Below are positions 8,681 to 18,331 of a stretch of 64,000 bases of DNA, piece after piece. The stretch covers positions 124,001 to 188,000 of the forward strand of contig NZ_JABTCG010000001.1 of the NCBI RefSeq assembly GCF_014610845.1. Direction: 5' to 3'. Position 1 is the first letter of the stretch. Each line of letters opens with the position of its first letter. The position numbers were made by a program, and so were the translations under genes. The stretch is from Maribacter arenosus. GTDB lineage: Bacteria > Bacteroidota > Bacteroidia > Flavobacteriales > Flavobacteriaceae. Under the pieces are notes generated by a model. It had not been told where the DNA came from. It saw only the letters and a program-made list of their open reading frames with translations, and ran no database searches.

Positions 8681-10423
8681 ATGATAAAATACAAACTGTC
8701 TCTACTTATTTTATTGTTAGGGTGGGCACTGCACGCGCAAAACGATGGACTTCCTTTGGATTTGAGGCAGCATAACCTTACGGATTCCAACTCCAGTATT
8801 TTCAATCCCGCCTTATCGGTCAATTATGCGAACACCCAGTCGTTTGGAATTTGGACACGTTGGCAATGGCAGATGATCGATGGCGATCCTACTACTTTTT
8901 TTTTGAATTATACCGGTAAATTAAATAGCTCCTCTTCGATTGGGGCAGGTTTTTATCAGCACAATACTGATCTGTATCTGAATACGGGTGGGGTATTGAA
9001 CTACGCCTATCGATTTTTATTAAACGATCGCATGAGCCTTACGTTTGGATTGAACTTATTTGGATACCAACAGGAGTTCTCAGGGAATCCGTTTCAGGGG
9101 GATCCACAAATAGAATTACCGTTGTTCTCGACGACCAATGATTTCATTCTTCAATTCGCTCCAGGCATACAATTTACCTATGACGGACTTCGAATTGGCC
9201 TAACCTCGGAAAATATGTTCGATTACAACATGAGCGAGAAAGAAGCCCATACAGCAAATAATGAGAAGATATACTTGGGAACGGCTTCATATGATATTCC
9301 TGTTTCCTTATCGATGTCTGATAGTACCTCGGTTCTACGACCAATGCTCTATATAAAATCGATTCCAGGATTTGACACTCAAGTTGGGGTCAGTGGGTTT
9401 TTGTCCACAAATACATTCTGGGCCCAAGCTGGATACAACAGTTTCTATGGAATTGGATTTGGTGGTGGGGCCAGGATAATGAAACGATTTTCGATCGGTG
9501 CGTTGGTAGAGTTTGGAACAAATTCCGATTTGAAAGGAAAAGATCCTACTTTTGAGCTGGTAACAGCGTATGATTTCGGCACGTTTGACCCCAGGAAAAA
9601 AGTCGTTGGATTTGATGTGGATGAAGAGGAGGAAGAGAAAGAATTGGAGGAAATAGCCAAGGTAGAAGATGCCCCGGAAGAACTGACCAAGGCGGAATTA
9701 TTGGCTATGAAACAGCAAGCAAAGGAAATCGACAAAGCCCAACGCAAAAGGACGAAGGATTCTTTGGCCATGGTTAAGAAAGAGACTGCCATTGCCGCTG
9801 AGTTACGCAATGAACAAAAGCGTAGAACGGACTCCATTAATAACGCCAAAAAGCTTGAAGAAGAGTCTTACGCCCGTTTAGAGCGACAGAGACGAATGGA
9901 TTCTATCGCTTTAGCTGATAAAGAGCGCGCATTGGCCTTAGAAAAAACCCAATTAGATAAAATAAAACTCGATTCCGTCAATAAAGCTAAGGAAGCCGAA
10001 CTATTGGCCGATGCACAACGAAAAGCCCTTCAGCGAAAAACCGATTCTTTAAAAGATGCCCAAAGCGCTGCTGAAATTGCGGCCAAAGAAAAGGAAACGT
10101 TGGAGCAAGTGGCCCAGCAGACCAAGGAAGATAAGCCCAAAGCCGGTGAGAAATACGAAGAGGTTGTTGGTGAGGATGGGCTTAAACCAGGGTATTATCT
10201 CATCGCCAATGTCTTTGGTACCAAAAGATATTTTGATGCCTTTATGGCTGATCTTACGAAAAAAGGCCTTCAGCCCAAATCGTTTCTTAGGAGTAAGAAT
10301 AACTTCAATTATGTTTATTTGAATCGTTATGATACCATGGGCGAGGCGCGAAAAGCAAGGGATAGCAAGTTCGATGGGAAATACCAGGAAAAGACATGGA
10401 TCTATCGTGTAGTGCCGAAATAA
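8681..10423 (+). CDS. PorP/SprF family type IX secretion membrane protein with coiled-coil and SPOR-like tail
   Basis: A 580-residue exported protein. After a signal peptide (LLGWALHAQ) comes a PorP/SprF-type outer-membrane beta-barrel (LRQHNLTDSNSSIFNPALS..., FGGGARIMKRFSIGALVEFG), up to about residue 305. Next is a long, charged, Lys/Glu/Ala/Arg-rich coiled-coil of about 170 residues with repeated RKxDSLxxA-like segments. Last is an 80-residue domain (KPGYYLIANVFGTKRYFDAFM, WIYRVVP) that resembles SPOR-like peptidoglycan-binding modules. PorP/SprF partners normally stop after about 300 residues. A link between the outer-membrane barrel and the cell wall is inferred. Confidence 0.82.
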   Translation: MIKYKLSLLILLLGWALHAQNDGLPLDLRQHNLTDSNSSIFNPALSVNYANTQSFGIWTRWQWQMIDGDPTTFFLNYTGKLNSSSSIGAGFYQHNTDLYLNTGGVLNYAYRFLLNDRMSLTFGLNLFGYQQEFSGNPFQGDPQIELPLFSTTNDFILQFAPGIQFTYDGLRIGLTSENMFDYNMSEKEAHTANNEKIYLGTASYDIPVSLSMSDSTSVLRPMLYIKSIPGFDTQVGVSGFLSTNTFWAQAGYNSFYGIGFGGGARIMKRFSIGALVEFGTNSDLKGKDPTFELVTAYDFGTFDPRKKVVGFDVDEEEEEKELEEIAKVEDAPEELTKAELLAMKQQAKEIDKAQRKRTKDSLAMVKKETAIAAELRNEQKRRTDSINNAKKLEEESYARLERQRRMDSIALADKERALALEKTQLDKIKLDSVNKAKEAELLADAQRKALQRKTDSLKDAQSAAEIAAKEKETLEQVAQQTKEDKPKAGEKYEEVVGEDGLKPGYYLIANVFGTKRYFDAFMADLTKKGLQPKSFLRSKNNFNYVYLNRYDTMGEARKARDSKFDGKYQEKTWIYRVVPK

Positions 10424-10432
10424 AATTTTGGA

Positions 10433-11029
10433 CTATTTCTTGATTTCATTTTTCACTAAAACTTCCAGATAGGCAACGGTATTCATGAGATATTTGCGAT
10501 CTCTGGTAATGGTATTCATAGCGACCGCGCCTTGTAACATGGTATAGAACTGTTTTGCGAACTGTAGGGGTGTAACAGGTAAATGAAGTTCGTTGTTATT
10601 TACTCCCTTTTCCAAAACAAGTGCGATTTTGCCTTCTATGGTCTTGATAGTTTCGCTGGCAGCCGCAGCCAAAAGTTTGTTATTGTCCTGTGCATCAACG
10701 CCCATATTCAATACGGGGCAACCTCCGAGTTCTTGAGTGAAAACATCATAATTCCGATAAAACTTGGTAAGTGAGAATAATTTATCCAAAGAATCACCTT
10801 CTATTTCTAAACGTTCGTCAATAGCCATGAGCAATTTATTGATGCTGTATTCGTACGCTGCCAATGCCAAGGCTTCCTTGTTTTCAAAATTGCCATATAG
10901 GGCACCTTTTGTTAAACCTGTAGCTTCAGTTAGGTCGCTCATGCTTGTACCTACATAACCGTGCTTAATAAAAACGGGGGCAACGGTTTCAATAATAAAA
11001 GCAGTGGTTCGTTCAGCTTTTGATGTCAT
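10433..11029 (-). CDS. TetR/AcrR family transcriptional regulator
   Basis: A 198-residue repressor-type protein. The N-terminal helix-turn-helix spans roughly residues 8-55 (FIETVAPVFIKHGYVGTS, LTEATGLTKGALYGNFENKEAL). A ligand-binding C-terminal domain (TetR_C, YxxMLQGAVAM) follows. The gene stands alone, facing away from clpB. A perfect palindrome lies 32 bp upstream of the start and is probably its own operator. The effector is unknown. Confidence 0.92.
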   Translation of the reverse strand: MTSKAERTTAFIIETVAPVFIKHGYVGTSMSDLTEATGLTKGALYGNFENKEALALAAYEYSINKLLMAIDERLEIEGDSLDKLFSLTKFYRNYDVFTQELGGCPVLNMGVDAQDNNKLLAAAASETIKTIEGKIALVLEKGVNNNELHLPVTPLQFAKQFYTMLQGAVAMNTITRDRKYLMNTVAYLEVLVKNEIKK

Positions 11030-11061
11030 GGTACAGCTATTTTCTACGAATATAAAAAATT

Positions 11062-11081
11062 TATATACTGTATGGTATATA
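11062..11081. promoter_or_regulatory. Inverted repeat, likely TetR operator
   Basis: TATATAC, six bases, GTATATA: two perfect 7-bp arms centred about 40 bp upstream of the tetR start. Size and position fit a TetR-family autoregulatory operator. That the neighbouring TetR binds it is inference. Confidence 0.55.
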
Positions 11082-11090
11082 TTGTTGATA

Positions 11091-11128
11091 AAAAAAGGGC
11101 CCTAATCTTTTGATCAGGGCCCTTTTTT
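11091..11128 (-). terminator. Rho-independent terminator after clpB
   Basis: A perfect 13-bp stem (arms AAAAAAGGGCCCT and AGGGCCCTTTTTT) with a 12-base loop lies 15 bp after the clpB stop. The A/T flanks let it work in both directions. Confidence 0.85.
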
Positions 11129-11142
11129 AGGAAAGAAATTAT

Positions 11143-13743
11143 TTAGTTTACCAATTCGCTTTGATTTCTAAAGACGAGTTGGTCATCAAATGAATCTATC
11201 AATACAATGCTATCCGCTTTAATGTTACCGCTTAGAAGCTCTTTGGACAAGTTGTTCAATACTTCTTTCTGGATTACCCTTTTTATTGGTCTTGCCCCGT
11301 ATTGCGGGTCATAACCTTTATTGGCAAGATAAGCAATGGCCTCATTGGTGGCATCTATCGTGATATGTTGTTTGTCCAACATTTTTTTCAATAGTTCCAT
11401 CTGAAGCAGTACAATTTCGGTAATATCCTCCCTACTTAACGGCGTAAACATGATGATATCATCGATCCTATTCAGAAATTCGGGACGGATTGTTTTTCGC
11501 AATAGGCCAAGAACCTCGACCCTTGCCGCTTCAGAAGCGCTATAGATATCCTTGTTGTTCTCGAATTTTTCTTGAATAATATGGCTTCCCATATTACTGG
11601 TCATGATAATAATGGTATTCTTGAAATCGGCAACCCGACCTTTATTATCCGTAAGTCGACCTTCATCTAATACCTGTAATAGAATATTGAAGGTATCGGG
11701 GTGTGCTTTTTCAATTTCATCCAATAAAACAACCGAATATGGCCTTCTTCTAACAGCTTCGGTAAGTTGTCCCCCTTCATCGTAACCAACATATCCTGGA
11801 GGTGCCCCGACCAACCTACTCACCGCATGACGCTCTTGGTATTCGCTCATGTCTATTCGGGTCATCGCATTTTCATCATCGAACAAATAAGCTGCAAGGG
11901 TTTTAGCAAGCTCGGTTTTACCAACTCCTGTGGTACCTAAGAACAGGAATGATCCAATGGGTTTTTTAGCATCTTGGAGCCCGGCTCGGCTTCTTCGTAT
12001 GGCATCGGAAACGGCCTGTATGGCTTCGTCCTGACCAACGACGCGTTTGTGAAGAACTGCCTCGAGTTTCAACAATTTCTCCCTTTCGCTTTGCAACATC
12101 TTGGCGACAGGTATGCCTGTCCATTTAGCAACGACCTCTGCAATGTCCTCATTTGTGACTTCTTCCTTGATAAGGGTACCGCCTTTCTGTTGTTCGATCA
12201 TTTCCTTTTGTAAGGCATCCAACTTTTCCTGGGCTTCCTTTATCTTGCCATAACGCAATTCCGCGACTTTACCGTAATCTCCGCTACGTTCGGCACGTTC
12301 GGCTTCCAATTTAAAGTCTTCAATGTCATTTTTCACTTTCTGGATAGAATCGACCACTGTTTTTTCACTTTCCCATTTTGCAAAGATCTCATTGCGTTTT
12401 TCCTTTATGTTGGCCAAGTCCACATTCAGTATTTTCAGTTTTGCCTGATCATCCTCACGCTTAATGGCTTCTATCTCAATTTCAAGCTGCATGATCTTTC
12501 TGTCTAGAACATCCAATTCCTCCGGTTTTGAATTTATTTCCATACGAAGCTTCGATGCAGCCTCATCCATAAGGTCAATCGCCTTATCCGGTAAGAATCG
12601 ATTGGTGATGTACCTTTGTGAAAGCTCTACGGCGGCAATGACAGCTTCATCCTTGATCTGTACTTTGTGGTGCGCCTCATACTTTTCTTTAATTCCCCTT
12701 AGTATTGAAATGGCACTTTCTGTATCGGGCTCATCGACCATCACCTTTTGGAACCTTCTTTCCAAGGCTTTGTCCTTTTCAAAATATTTTTGGTATTCGT
12801 CTAAGGTTGTCGCCCCAATGGCCCGTAGCTCACCTCTTGCTAGGGCTGGCTTCAGAATATTGGCGGCATCCATGGCGCCTTGACCACCGCCGGCGCCCAC
12901 CAGGGTATGTATTTCATCGATAAATAGTACGATATTTCCATCGGAAGAGGTCACCTCTTTAATTACGGCCTTAAGTCGTTCTTCAAATTCACCTTTGTAT
13001 TTGGCCCCGGCAATAAGTGCACCCATATCCAAGGAATAAATGACTTTATCCTTTAGGTTTTCGGGTATATCACCCTGAATGATCCGATGTGCCAATCCTT
13101 CTGCGATTGCCGTTTTACCCACTCCGGGTTCCCCGACCAACATTGGGTTGTTCTTAGTTCTTCGGGATAGGATCTGTAAAATGCGCCGGATTTCCTCATC
13201 ACGCCCAATTACGGGGTCCAGTTTACCACTATCGGCCATTTTATTTAGATTACGGGCATATTTTTCAAGTGAATTATAGGTTTCTTCGGCACTCTGTGAG
13301 GTAACCTTTCCACCTTTACGAAGTTCTTCTATAGCATTCTTTAAATCCTTTTCCGTTACCCCTTGATCTTTAAGGATCTGCGCGATCTTACTCTTCGATT
13401 TAAGGATAGCCAATACCAGATGCTCTATGGAAATAAACTCATCTTCCATTTTCTTGGCAATGATGCCGGCTTCGGTAAGGGTTTTGCCAGCTTCTCTAGA
13501 AACCATGATTTCCCCACCCGAAACTTTTGGAAAACTTTCCAATTCCTTATCTAATATCTGATTCAATAAACCGATATTGACATTCAATTTCTTTAAGATG
13601 AATGGCAACACATTCTCATCGCTTTGTGTAATCGCTTTGAAAATATGCTCATTCTCTATCTGTTGATGCCCTCTTTCTTGCGCAATTTGCTGGGCAAGCT
13701 GAACGGCTTCCTGTGATTTTATGGTAAAATTATTAAAGTTCAT
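11143..13743 (-). CDS. clpB: ATP-dependent disaggregase ClpB
   Basis: An 866-residue cytoplasmic AAA+ Hsp100 chaperone that rescues aggregated proteins together with DnaK. Order of domains: Clp N-domain (1-145), AAA-1 with Walker [10 protein letters not shown] and Walker [10 protein letters not shown], a coiled-coil middle domain of about 400-525 (this long middle domain separates ClpB from ClpA), AAA-2 with [15 protein letters not shown] and [13 protein letters not shown], and the D2-small domain. The length is typical. It is flanked downstream by a strong terminator, and upstream by a 163-bp region shared with ytxJ. I did not find a clear heat-shock motif there. Confidence 0.97.
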   Translation of the reverse strand: MNFNNFTIKSQEAVQLAQQIAQERGHQQIENEHIFKAITQSDENVLPFILKKLNVNIGLLNQILDKELESFPKVSGGEIMVSREAGKTLTEAGIIAKKMEDEFISIEHLVLAILKSKSKIAQILKDQGVTEKDLKNAIEELRKGGKVTSQSAEETYNSLEKYARNLNKMADSGKLDPVIGRDEEIRRILQILSRRTKNNPMLVGEPGVGKTAIAEGLAHRIIQGDIPENLKDKVIYSLDMGALIAGAKYKGEFEERLKAVIKEVTSSDGNIVLFIDEIHTLVGAGGGQGAMDAANILKPALARGELRAIGATTLDEYQKYFEKDKALERRFQKVMVDEPDTESAISILRGIKEKYEAHHKVQIKDEAVIAAVELSQRYITNRFLPDKAIDLMDEAASKLRMEINSKPEELDVLDRKIMQLEIEIEAIKREDDQAKLKILNVDLANIKEKRNEIFAKWESEKTVVDSIQKVKNDIEDFKLEAERAERSGDYGKVAELRYGKIKEAQEKLDALQKEMIEQQKGGTLIKEEVTNEDIAEVVAKWTGIPVAKMLQSEREKLLKLEAVLHKRVVGQDEAIQAVSDAIRRSRAGLQDAKKPIGSFLFLGTTGVGKTELAKTLAAYLFDDENAMTRIDMSEYQERHAVSRLVGAPPGYVGYDEGGQLTEAVRRRPYSVVLLDEIEKAHPDTFNILLQVLDEGRLTDNKGRVADFKNTIIIMTSNMGSHIIQEKFENNKDIYSASEAARVEVLGLLRKTIRPEFLNRIDDIIMFTPLSREDITEIVLLQMELLKKMLDKQHITIDATNEAIAYLANKGYDPQYGARPIKRVIQKEVLNNLSKELLSGNIKADSIVLIDSFDDQLVFRNQSELVN

Positions 13744-13906
13744 ACGTGTTGTATTTTCAAGTTATGGATTACTTTTGATTCCTTAAGGACAATAACCTTA
13801 CCAAGCGAATTAAGCAGACAAAATGTCGGAAAAACCTTTAAACAACAAGACATTTCGGCAGTAGTAAGGAATTTAGCAAAATACGACTTAGACTTAAAAA
13901 TAAAAC

Positions 13907-14302
13907 ATGGGATTATTCAAAAACCTATTTGGTAAAAGGAAAGATCAACCTAAAAAAGAGCCTAATAAAGTGCCTTGGCGACCATTGGTCGCCGTTCATC
14001 AATTAGATCAAATAATGGAAGACTCAAACCATAAGACCCAAATTATCTTTAAGCATTCTACCACTTGCGGGATTAGCAGAATGGTGATGAATACCTTTAG
14101 TGCGAATTATAATTTTTCGGAAGATCAGTTTGGACTTTACTATTTGGATTTGCATAGCTATAGGGAGGTTTCCAATGAAACGAGCTATAAATTCAAGGTA
14201 ATGCACCAATCGCCACAATTACTGATCATTCGTAATGGGATGCTGGTGGCCGATGCCTCACATGGGAGCATCAATGCTTTAGATCTTAACACATATCAAT
14301 AA
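13907..14302 (+). CDS. ytxJ: Bacillithiol system redox-active protein YtxJ
   Basis: A 131-residue thioredoxin-fold protein of the YtxJ (DUF2847) family, a proposed monothiol bacilliredoxin. The active-site cysteine lies in IFKHSTTCGISRMV (the family usually has TCPIS). YYLDLHSYREVSN and HQSPQLLIIRNG are conserved. It starts MGLFKNLFGK and is cytoplasmic. Its presence suggests that the organism makes bacillithiol. A strong bidirectional terminator follows at once. Confidence 0.88.
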   Translation: MGLFKNLFGKRKDQPKKEPNKVPWRPLVAVHQLDQIMEDSNHKTQIIFKHSTTCGISRMVMNTFSANYNFSEDQFGLYYLDLHSYREVSNETSYKFKVMHQSPQLLIIRNGMLVADASHGSINALDLNTYQ

Positions 14303-14303
14303 A

Positions 14304-14328
14304 AAAACCCTGACATTGTCAGGGTTTT
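14304..14328. terminator. Bidirectional terminator between ytxJ and the convergent lipoprotein gene
   Basis: Arms AAAACCCTGAC and GTCAGGGTTTT form a perfect 11-bp stem with a 3-base loop, between two convergent genes. The T-run follows on both strands. Confidence 0.85.
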
Positions 14329-14332
14329 ATTT

Positions 14333-15520
14333 TTAATTGAATCTATGATTCGTGAGAATTCCTTTTAATCGATTTTTTAAATCCTCCCCGGCATCATAAA
14401 CCATTTGTTCATTGGTAGGGAAGGGTACGGCTGCTAAATTGAGCAAGGAAACCAAGTCATTGTCCAAGGCCCTTTTATCACCGTCGTAATTCGCGTAGAC
14501 ATGCTCAAAAACAAATTCACTCGATAAGGGATAGGAGTTCAACTGCTGTTGGGTCTCCAAATCCTGAAAACTTACCAATCCGGTCACTTGTGCCGTTTTG
14601 AATTGTGTAAATTGATAGAAATTGCATTTAACCGTTTTGAACTTATCTACCTTTATCTTATTTCCTAAGCTGTCTTTGACCACATTTCCATCATTATCCA
14701 AAAGATATTTTTGTCCGTCTTTTATCTGCTTCTCCTTTATGATCTGTTTTTCGTTCACTTGTTCGGGGGATATGTTGATTTCCCTTAACTCAATACGCAT
14801 ATCATAATCATATTCGATGTCGGATAGATGATTTGTGTGGTATTTGGTCCATGTATCTTCGAGCCCGAAGGTGTTGAAATTCAACAACTCCTCTTCAAGT
14901 TTTTCAGGGATAATCTTATCGGTTGTATTGACCATATCGACCCGTACATAGTCTTGCCCCTTTTTATAGGCCTCTTCCATTTTTGATTTGCTATCGGCAT
15001 AATTCGGGTTAATCTCATTCAAATAAACAAAATCATCAAAGGACTCTCTATAATCCCACTTATTGGAAGCCGTGTTTAAAAGGTTCACAGCATTGTCATA
15101 TAAATATGAAGAAAGCTCTTCTTTGGCTGAAATGATGTTATTATCATAGTTGGCAAAAGAGAATTTGGCATTTCTATTCTCAGTGTAGAGCTGTAAAGGC
15201 AACAAAGGCTTTATGGTTTCTTGAATTCGATCAAGGTTTTTATACCCATTATAAATCGCTTCAAGATTTGCGGGATTCCCATCTTTTCGCAGATAAGAAA
15301 TTTGTTCCAATTCCCTTTCAATATGTTTTTGATAGGCTTCTTCCAACAATTGGACATAGGTTTGGTTCCCTTTTTTGTCCTTATTTTCCGATAATTTCTG
15401 AACCGAATGGTTTATAGCGTTCAAGTAATTACCCGTGTTTATTGCCTTTTGGGTCTTTTTTACCCCACCACAGGAGATTAGTAAAAATATGATTCCGCTT
15501 AATAGTAAAACTTTTCTCAT
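14333..15520 (-). CDS. Hypothetical lipoprotein
   Basis: A 395-residue exported protein. The lipobox is in LLLSGIIFLLISCGG (Cys at about residue 17). The body is predicted helical and TPR-like at the start (AINTGNYLNAINHSVQKLSENK, TYVQLLEEAYQKHIERELEQIS), then mixed with many charged residues (INPNYADSKSKMEEAYKKGQDYV). I do not recognise a named family; similar proteins seem common in Flavobacteriia. I start at the ATG at 15520, because 16 upstream codons do not fit a signal peptide. Outer-membrane anchoring is inferred. Confidence 0.7.
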   Translation of the reverse strand: MRKVLLLSGIIFLLISCGGVKKTQKAINTGNYLNAINHSVQKLSENKDKKGNQTYVQLLEEAYQKHIERELEQISYLRKDGNPANLEAIYNGYKNLDRIQETIKPLLPLQLYTENRNAKFSFANYDNNIISAKEELSSYLYDNAVNLLNTASNKWDYRESFDDFVYLNEINPNYADSKSKMEEAYKKGQDYVRVDMVNTTDKIIPEKLEEELLNFNTFGLEDTWTKYHTNHLSDIEYDYDMRIELREINISPEQVNEKQIIKEKQIKDGQKYLLDNDGNVVKDSLGNKIKVDKFKTVKCNFYQFTQFKTAQVTGLVSFQDLETQQQLNSYPLSSEFVFEHVYANYDGDKRALDNDLVSLLNLAAVPFPTNEQMVYDAGEDLKNRLKGILTNHRFN

Positions 15521-15637
15521 GACATTTAAATTTACCGTTGAGTAGTACATTTTCAACACTCGTGCCAAAACTGTCTTTGTAGATAACGTAAAACGACAAA
15601 CTATCGTATTGTCTCGATGAAAAAAGCTTTTTTAGGA

Positions 15638-16930
15638 TTATATTTTTGTTTTGGCCTTAAATACAGGTAGTAATTTGGTAGAGACCTCACCAAAACCGAT
15701 GCGTTGCCCGCTTTTTTTACAAAAACCCCGAAAAACGACCGTATCATTGTCTTCAATAAATGTTCGTTTACTACCGTCATTAAGGGTTATAGGCTTTGTT
15801 CCTTGCCAGGCAAGTTCCAACATAGATCCATAAGAATCAGGTGTTGGTCCAGAAATGGTTCCACTGCCCATCAAATCACCACTATTCACTTTACAACCAT
15901 TTACGGTATGGTGTGCCAATTGCTGTGCCATGGACCAATACATATACTTGAAATTCGATTTCGAAACGGTCGTAGATATCCCTTCAGCCGTAACAATATC
16001 GACTTCCAGGTCGATATCAAAACTATGATTGCCATCAAGCGTTAGATAGGGCAGGGGTGCCGGTTCCTGTTTCGGACCTTTGCATCTAAAAGGTTTTAAA
16101 GCATCTAGGGTTACTATCCAAGGCGACATTGAAGAGGCAAAATTTTTGGCCAGGAAGGGACCCAAAGGTACATATTCCCATTTTTGTATATCTCGGGCAC
16201 TCCAGTCATTGAATAATACTACACCAAAGATATACTCTTCTGCCTTTGCAACGGGGATAGGTTCTCCCATCTTATTGGCATCTGTGGTGATAAAAGCCAT
16301 TTCCAATTCAAAATCGACTAATCTAGATGGCCCAAAAACAGGTTTTTCCGCTTCTTTGGGCAAGGTTTGACCTATTGGTCTATAAATAGGTACCCCACTT
16401 GGGATAATCGTAGAACTTCTTCCATGGTATGCTACAGGAAGATGTAGCCAATTGGGCAATAAGGCATTTTCAGGGTCACGAAACATACTACCTACGTTGG
16501 TTGCATGTTCTCTACTCGAATAAAAATCGGTATAATCACCAATTTGGACGGGTAATTGCATTTCAATCTCATTCAGTGCAAAGAGTATAATGCTTTTATG
16601 GGCGTCATTGTTTTTTAAGGTATCGTTTCCAATATCAAATACCTCACTGATACGATTACGTACCAAACGCCAAGTTTTTTGCCCGTCCGAGATAAAGTCG
16701 TTCAAGGTGTCTTGAAGAAAGATATCATCGGTCAGCGGAATTCCATCGAAATAACCCAATTGATGCATCGCGCCTAAATCTATGGCCGTGTCACCGATAC
16801 GCGTACCTATGGTGATAATATCATCCCGGGTCAAAAATACCCCAAAGGGAATATTTTGTATTGGAAAGTCAGTTTGGTCAGGAGTAGGTATCCAAGTTTT
16901 TTTAGCGGGATCGTTTGCAGGTATCGACAT
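15638..16930 (-). CDS. fahA: Fumarylacetoacetase
   Basis: A 430-residue hydrolase that splits fumarylacetoacetate to fumarate and acetoacetate in the last step of tyrosine and homogentisate breakdown. N-terminal FAA domain (FGVFLTRDDIITIGTRIGD), then the C-terminal catalytic FAH fold: DFELEMAFI, FGVVLFNDWSARDIQKWEY, LGPFLAKNFASSMSPWI and the metal ligands nearby. HTVNGCKVNSGDLMGSGTISGP is a strong signature. It is full length and cytoplasmic. No other tyrosine-pathway gene is in the window. It is divergent from glyA across a perfect inverted repeat, with a good -33/-7 promoter. Confidence 0.95.
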   Translation of the reverse strand: MSIPANDPAKKTWIPTPDQTDFPIQNIPFGVFLTRDDIITIGTRIGDTAIDLGAMHQLGYFDGIPLTDDIFLQDTLNDFISDGQKTWRLVRNRISEVFDIGNDTLKNNDAHKSIILFALNEIEMQLPVQIGDYTDFYSSREHATNVGSMFRDPENALLPNWLHLPVAYHGRSSTIIPSGVPIYRPIGQTLPKEAEKPVFGPSRLVDFELEMAFITTDANKMGEPIPVAKAEEYIFGVVLFNDWSARDIQKWEYVPLGPFLAKNFASSMSPWIVTLDALKPFRCKGPKQEPAPLPYLTLDGNHSFDIDLEVDIVTAEGISTTVSKSNFKYMYWSMAQQLAHHTVNGCKVNSGDLMGSGTISGPTPDSYGSMLELAWQGTKPITLNDGSKRTFIEDNDTVVFRGFCKKSGQRIGFGEVSTKLLPVFKAKTKI

Positions 16931-16946
16931 ATTTTAATTGTTAATT

Positions 16947-16975
16947 TATATTTGATAAATTCCATATCAAATATA
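16947..16975. promoter_or_regulatory. Inverted repeat in the fahA/glyA divergent region
   Basis: TATATTTGATA, seven bases, TATCAAATATA: a perfect 11-bp-arm inverted repeat. Each arm contains TATATTTG, the -7 consensus, in opposite directions: 16947-16954 faces glyA and 16968-16975 faces fahA. It could be a repressor operator or back-to-back -7 boxes of two overlapping promoters. Confidence 0.5.
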
Positions 16976-16996
16976 TTATTTTCCATGAATAACCAA
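16968..16996 (-). promoter_or_regulatory. Promoter for fahA
   Basis: On the minus strand a -33 TTG (16994-16996), an 18-base spacer and the -7 box TATATTTG (16968-16975) match the Bacteroidota promoter. The leader before the ATG at 16930 would be about 30 bases. Confidence 0.55.
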
Positions 16997-17040
16997 CTGG
17001 CAATTTGTATTTTTACCGTTCATTTAACAGAACAGCACAT

Positions 17041-18315
17041 ATGCAACGCGATCAACTCATTTTTGACTTAATAAAAGCTGAGGAAGAAAGGCAACTGAAT
17101 GGAATTGAGCTTATTGCTTCCGAGAACTTCACTAGCCCTCAAGTTATGGAAGCTGCCGGTTCGGTACTTACCAACAAATATGCCGAGGGATATCCAGGAA
17201 AAAGATATTATGGGGGGTGCGAAGTGGTAGATCAGGTTGAGCAGATTGCGATAGATAGGGCCAAGGAATTATTCGGTGCGGCATATGCCAATGTACAGCC
17301 TCATTCCGGTTCACAGGCCAATGCTGCCGTTTACCATGCATTTTTGAAACCGGGTGATAAGATTTTGGGGTTTGATCTTTCGCACGGTGGTCATTTGACC
17401 CACGGATCGCCTGTAAATTTTTCGGGTAAGTTATATAATCCGGTTTTTTATGGGGTAGATGCGGAAACAGGCGTGTTAAATTATGATACCATTCAGGAAA
17501 TTGCCTTAAAGGAAAAACCTAATCTGATCATCGCAGGGGCTTCAGCTTACTCACGTGATATGGATTTTAAACGTTTTCGCCAAATCGCGGATAGTGTTGA
17601 TGCCATTTTAATGGCCGATATCGCACATCCTGCAGGGCTGATCGCTAAGGGAATTCTTAATGACCCTATTCCCCATTGCCATGTTGTAACGACGACCACG
17701 CATAAAACCTTACGGGGACCTAGGGGAGGATTGATTCTTATGGGACAGGATTTTGATAATCCTTTTGGAATTCGATTAAAGAACGGAAATCTAAGGAAAA
17801 TGTCCGCGCTACTCGATTTAGCCGTTTTTCCCGGTAATCAAGGCGGACCGTTAGAGCATATCATCGCGGCCAAGGCGATCGCTTTCGGTGAGGCATTGAC
17901 CGATGAATATTTGAACTATATGCTCCAGGTGAAGAAAAACGCCGCAGCTATGGCCGTTGCATTCGTTGCCAAAGGATATAATATAATTTCTGGAGGAACC
18001 GACAACCATATGATGTTGATCGATCTGCGCAATAAGGGAATCACTGGAAAGGATGCAGAAAAAGTATTGGTCAAGGCCGATATTACCGCAAACAAGAATA
18101 TGGTTCCTTTTGATGACAAATCACCGTTTGTAACATCGGGTATACGTTTCGGTACCGCTGCGATAACGACAAGGGGCTTAAAAGAGAACGAAATGAAAAC
18201 CATTGTGGACTTGGTGGACCGCGTACTTACCAATCCCGAAAACGAGGAAATCATTACGCAGGTCAAGGGTGAAGTTAATGGTTTAATGAAGGGCAGGGCA
18301 CTTTTCAATGCCTAA
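17041..18315 (+). CDS. glyA: Serine hydroxymethyltransferase
   Basis: A 424-residue PLP enzyme that interconverts serine and glycine while loading tetrahydrofolate with a one-carbon unit. [53 protein letters not shown] and the PLP-lysine motif [14 protein letters not shown] (Lys at about residue 221) are all present. I start at the ATG at 17041 ([11 protein letters not shown]), matching the family. It is divergent from fahA and convergent with the hypothetical protein gene after it. Confidence 0.97.
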   Translation: MQRDQLIFDLIKAEEERQLNGIELIASENFTSPQVMEAAGSVLTNKYAEGYPGKRYYGGCEVVDQVEQIAIDRAKELFGAAYANVQPHSGSQANAAVYHAFLKPGDKILGFDLSHGGHLTHGSPVNFSGKLYNPVFYGVDAETGVLNYDTIQEIALKEKPNLIIAGASAYSRDMDFKRFRQIADSVDAILMADIAHPAGLIAKGILNDPIPHCHVVTTTTHKTLRGPRGGLILMGQDFDNPFGIRLKNGNLRKMSALLDLAVFPGNQGGPLEHIIAAKAIAFGEALTDEYLNYMLQVKKNAAAMAVAFVAKGYNIISGGTDNHMMLIDLRNKGITGKDAEKVLVKADITANKNMVPFDDKSPFVTSGIRFGTAAITTRGLKENEMKTIVDLVDRVLTNPENEEIITQVKGEVNGLMKGRALFNA

Positions 18316-18331
18316 CGATCTTTTGAAGAAA

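Noticed and set aside
9445-9849. Antisense Ser-rich frame over the PorP/SprF coiled-coil
   Set aside because: Low-complexity shadow of the Glu/Lys-rich coding strand.
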